A DNA stretch of 21,929 nucleotides from a virus. A program made the position numbers and the translations under genes. Where the stretch lies: positions 1 through 21,929 of the IMG/VR virus record IMGVR_UViG_3300008450_000525; one strand, given 5' to 3'. The notes under the pieces are model-generated. The model was not told the DNA's origin, ran no database searches, and saw only the letters and a program-made list of their open reading frames with translations. Of the stretch, positions 20,862 to 21,929 are shown piece by piece (position 1 is the first letter of the stretch; every line of letters begins with the position of its first letter).

Positions 20862-21107
20862 CTATTTGGCCATCAAGCTCAGCAGCATCATAATGATTGA
20901 GCCAAAGCCACCGATCACGGCAATAGACGCGCCGACCATGATTTGCTCGATGCGCTTGAGCCTGGCATTGCTGCCCTGGAATTGCAGCTCCATATTCTTG
21001 ACGGTGCTTTTGAGCTGAAGGTCGATGTTCTCGTAGCGCAGTGCACAGATTTGTTCATGCGTGTTCAAGCGGGCCTCCGTCTTGTCAATCACTGCGCTCT
21101 CATCCAT
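20862..21107 (-). CDS. Small coiled-coil/TM protein (81 aa)
   Basis: Residues 1-54 form a charged coiled coil (IDKTEARLNTHEQ, NARLKRIEQ) and 57-79 a C-terminal TM helix (MVGASIAVIGGFGSIIMMLL). The layout resembles XhlA-type hemolysin/holin-helper proteins, but similarity is only in architecture. Its ATG overlaps the preceding TAA (TAATG), showing coupled translation with the upstream 105-aa gene. Confidence 0.65.
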   Translation of the reverse strand: MDESAVIDKTEARLNTHEQICALRYENIDLQLKSTVKNMELQFQGSNARLKRIEQIMVGASIAVIGGFGSIIMMLLSLMAK

Positions 21108-21424
21108 TAAGCACTCCAGGGCAGTGCTGTATTTGCAGGGCTGATAGGCGGTGTAATCATGCTGTCAATTTGGCCCTGCACACAGGCTTGTGCGCTGGCG
21201 ATCTGGTCAGCAGGAATCCAACCAATGACCGTGGCTTCTGTCAACTGATCGTAGGGGATGAAGGCACCCACTTGGTCAGCAGAGTTAAACTGCGTGTTGC
21301 CACCGATGGATGCGGTGTTAGAGCCGTCCACGCCAGTGACTTCCCAGAGGGCGTTCACTACGTAGTTGGGGTCTGGCTGTTGCAGGGTGTACATGCGGGT
21401 GATAGTGGTGGTGAATGTGGTCAT
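21107..21424 (-). CDS. Phage protein, second of a tandem paralogous pair (105 aa)
   Basis: Contains FIPYDQLTEATVIGWIP (55-71) and ends ANTALPWSA, sharing both with the adjacent upstream 105-aa gene. The N-terminal half is beta-rich (VNALWEVTGVDGSNTASIGG). GGAG 9 nt upstream lies in the last codons of the paralog. I associate this PYDQLT...GWI...LPWS pattern with a small family seen next to tail-fibre genes in phages (DUF7936-like, from memory). Function unknown; a fibre-associated or assembly role is likely from position. Confidence 0.65.
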   Translation of the reverse strand: MTTFTTTITRMYTLQQPDPNYVVNALWEVTGVDGSNTASIGGNTQFNSADQVGAFIPYDQLTEATVIGWIPADQIASAQACVQGQIDSMITPPISPANTALPWSA

Positions 21425-21425
21425 T

Positions 21426-21743
21426 TCAGTTGCTCCAAGGTAGGGGTGGGGTTACGACGGGTGGGTTCTTCTGCGCGTCAATCAACGCCTGAAGGTTGGC
21501 CTCGATCTCTGGGCGGTCGATGCTTGGGTTGATCCATCCCCAGACCTGCTCTTGCGTGAGTTGGTCATAAGGGGTGTATGGTGAGCCTGCAACATAAGTC
21601 ACAGGCACAGAGCCAAACGAATTGGCCGAGTAGCCTTCATCGTTTGCATTGCACTGCCAGTTGACCTGAAACACAACGTCAGTTTGACCTTCAGCCTGCG
21701 GGTAGGCAGGCATTGATTGGATTTGCCAATTAAAAATAGTCAT
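21426..21743 (-). CDS. Phage protein, first of a tandem paralogous pair (105 aa)
   Basis: Contains YTPYDQLTQEQVWGWINP and ends VVTPPLPWSN. The first half (VVFQVNWQCNANDEGYSANS) is beta-like. It aligns with the following 105-aa gene over the C-terminal 50 residues and in total length, so the pair looks like an old tandem duplication. An AAGGA 6 nt before the ATG supports the start. It follows directly after the tail-fibre-like fragment. Confidence 0.65.
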   Translation of the reverse strand: MTIFNWQIQSMPAYPQAEGQTDVVFQVNWQCNANDEGYSANSFGSVPVTYVAGSPYTPYDQLTQEQVWGWINPSIDRPEIEANLQALIDAQKNPPVVTPPLPWSN

Positions 21744-21752
21744 TTAAATTCC

Positions 21753-21929
21753 TTAGTTTATGTAAACAACTTGGCAATAATAAGTTGGCGTATTGCCAGA
21801 AGTATTTGTACTGGTTATTAACGGGCTGGTTCCAGAGGTTGAAAATGTAAGCGTCCCGCCAACTTCACGCTTGGCAATAGTTGTAAGCAATATGGCGTTA
21901 CCGTTGTAATCATTGGTGTACAAAGCAAC
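21753..21929 (-). CDS. C-terminal fragment of a tail-fibre-like protein (partial)
   Basis: Fifty-eight codons run in from the right edge to a TAA at 21755-21753, ending GNTPTYYCQVVYIN. The sequence is rich in Thr, Ser, Asn and Gly with alternating beta-strand character (REVGGTLTFSTSG), as is common in fibre or appendage proteins. The gene sits first in the visible order and is followed after 9 bp by the paralogous pair. Only the end is visible, so the identity is an inference. Confidence 0.55.
   Translation of the reverse strand, partial: VALYTNDYNGNAILLTTIAKREVGGTLTFSTSGTSPLITSTNTSGNTPTYYCQVVYIN

Noticed and set aside
21753-21929. Variable repeat of a diversity-generating retroelement at the fibre end
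   Set aside because: No reverse transcriptase or template repeat is visible in the window and no adenine-biased variable copy can be identified.

Overview
This window looks like the late (virion, lysis and DNA-ejection) module of a tailed dsDNA phage or prophage. Every convincing gene except a fragment at the extreme left edge lies on the minus strand. They are packed with 0-26 bp spacers or ATGA/GTGA/TAATG overlaps. The only real intergenic gap is 17776-17880. Base composition and codon use are moderately GC-rich and fit a proteobacterial host (a betaproteobacterium is plausible), but nothing in the window proves the host. No terminase, portal, capsid or integrase is present, so the phage type cannot be fixed. 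The giant polyvalent proteins and alanine/glycine-rich ejection-like proteins point to a short-tailed (podovirus-like) phage, which is an inference.

Reading in the direction of transcription (right to left): the window enters in the C-terminus of a probable tail-fibre-like protein (21753-21929). Two tandem paralogous 105-aa proteins sharing a PYDQLT...GWI...LPWS pattern follow (21107-21743). Then comes a run of small membrane proteins (18357-21107): an 81-aa coiled-coil/TM protein, two proteins with a shared MDPxT-type N-terminus and C-terminal anchor, a 100-aa single-TM protein, a previously uncalled 49-aa TM protein, a DUF4337-like protein and a 3-TM holin. A GH24 lysozyme (17881-18360) ends this lysis block. 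The gap after it carries a candidate sigma70 promoter, a hairpin and a strong intrinsic terminator.

The next block (4833-17775) opens with a 677-aa glutamine-rich protein built from 11-residue (hendecad) repeats, followed by a GNAT acetyltransferase, a hydrophobic Ala/Gly protein, two low-complexity linker-rich proteins, two helical proteins, and then a 2064-aa polyvalent protein. That giant carries an HExxH metallopeptidase module, an ADP-ribosyltransferase-like module, a helical module and a GNAT-like module. A ferritin gene with all five core ferroxidase residues follows. The block ends with a 1407-aa polyvalent protein that has an N-terminal P-loop (zeta-toxin-like) kinase. Its stop codon overlaps that of a convergent plus-strand gene fragment at the left edge.

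The likely logic is virion assembly and lysis first, then a cargo block of proteins carried in the particle and delivered with the DNA (established idea for polyvalent proteins; inferred here). The most unusual features are: (1) a phage-borne ferritin between two giant cargo proteins; (2) compact, protein-like ORFs in the +1 frame at interdomain linkers of both giants, two of them with good Shine-Dalgarno sites; (3) a long hendecad coiled-coil protein; (4) paired C-terminal tail motifs in neighbouring proteins.
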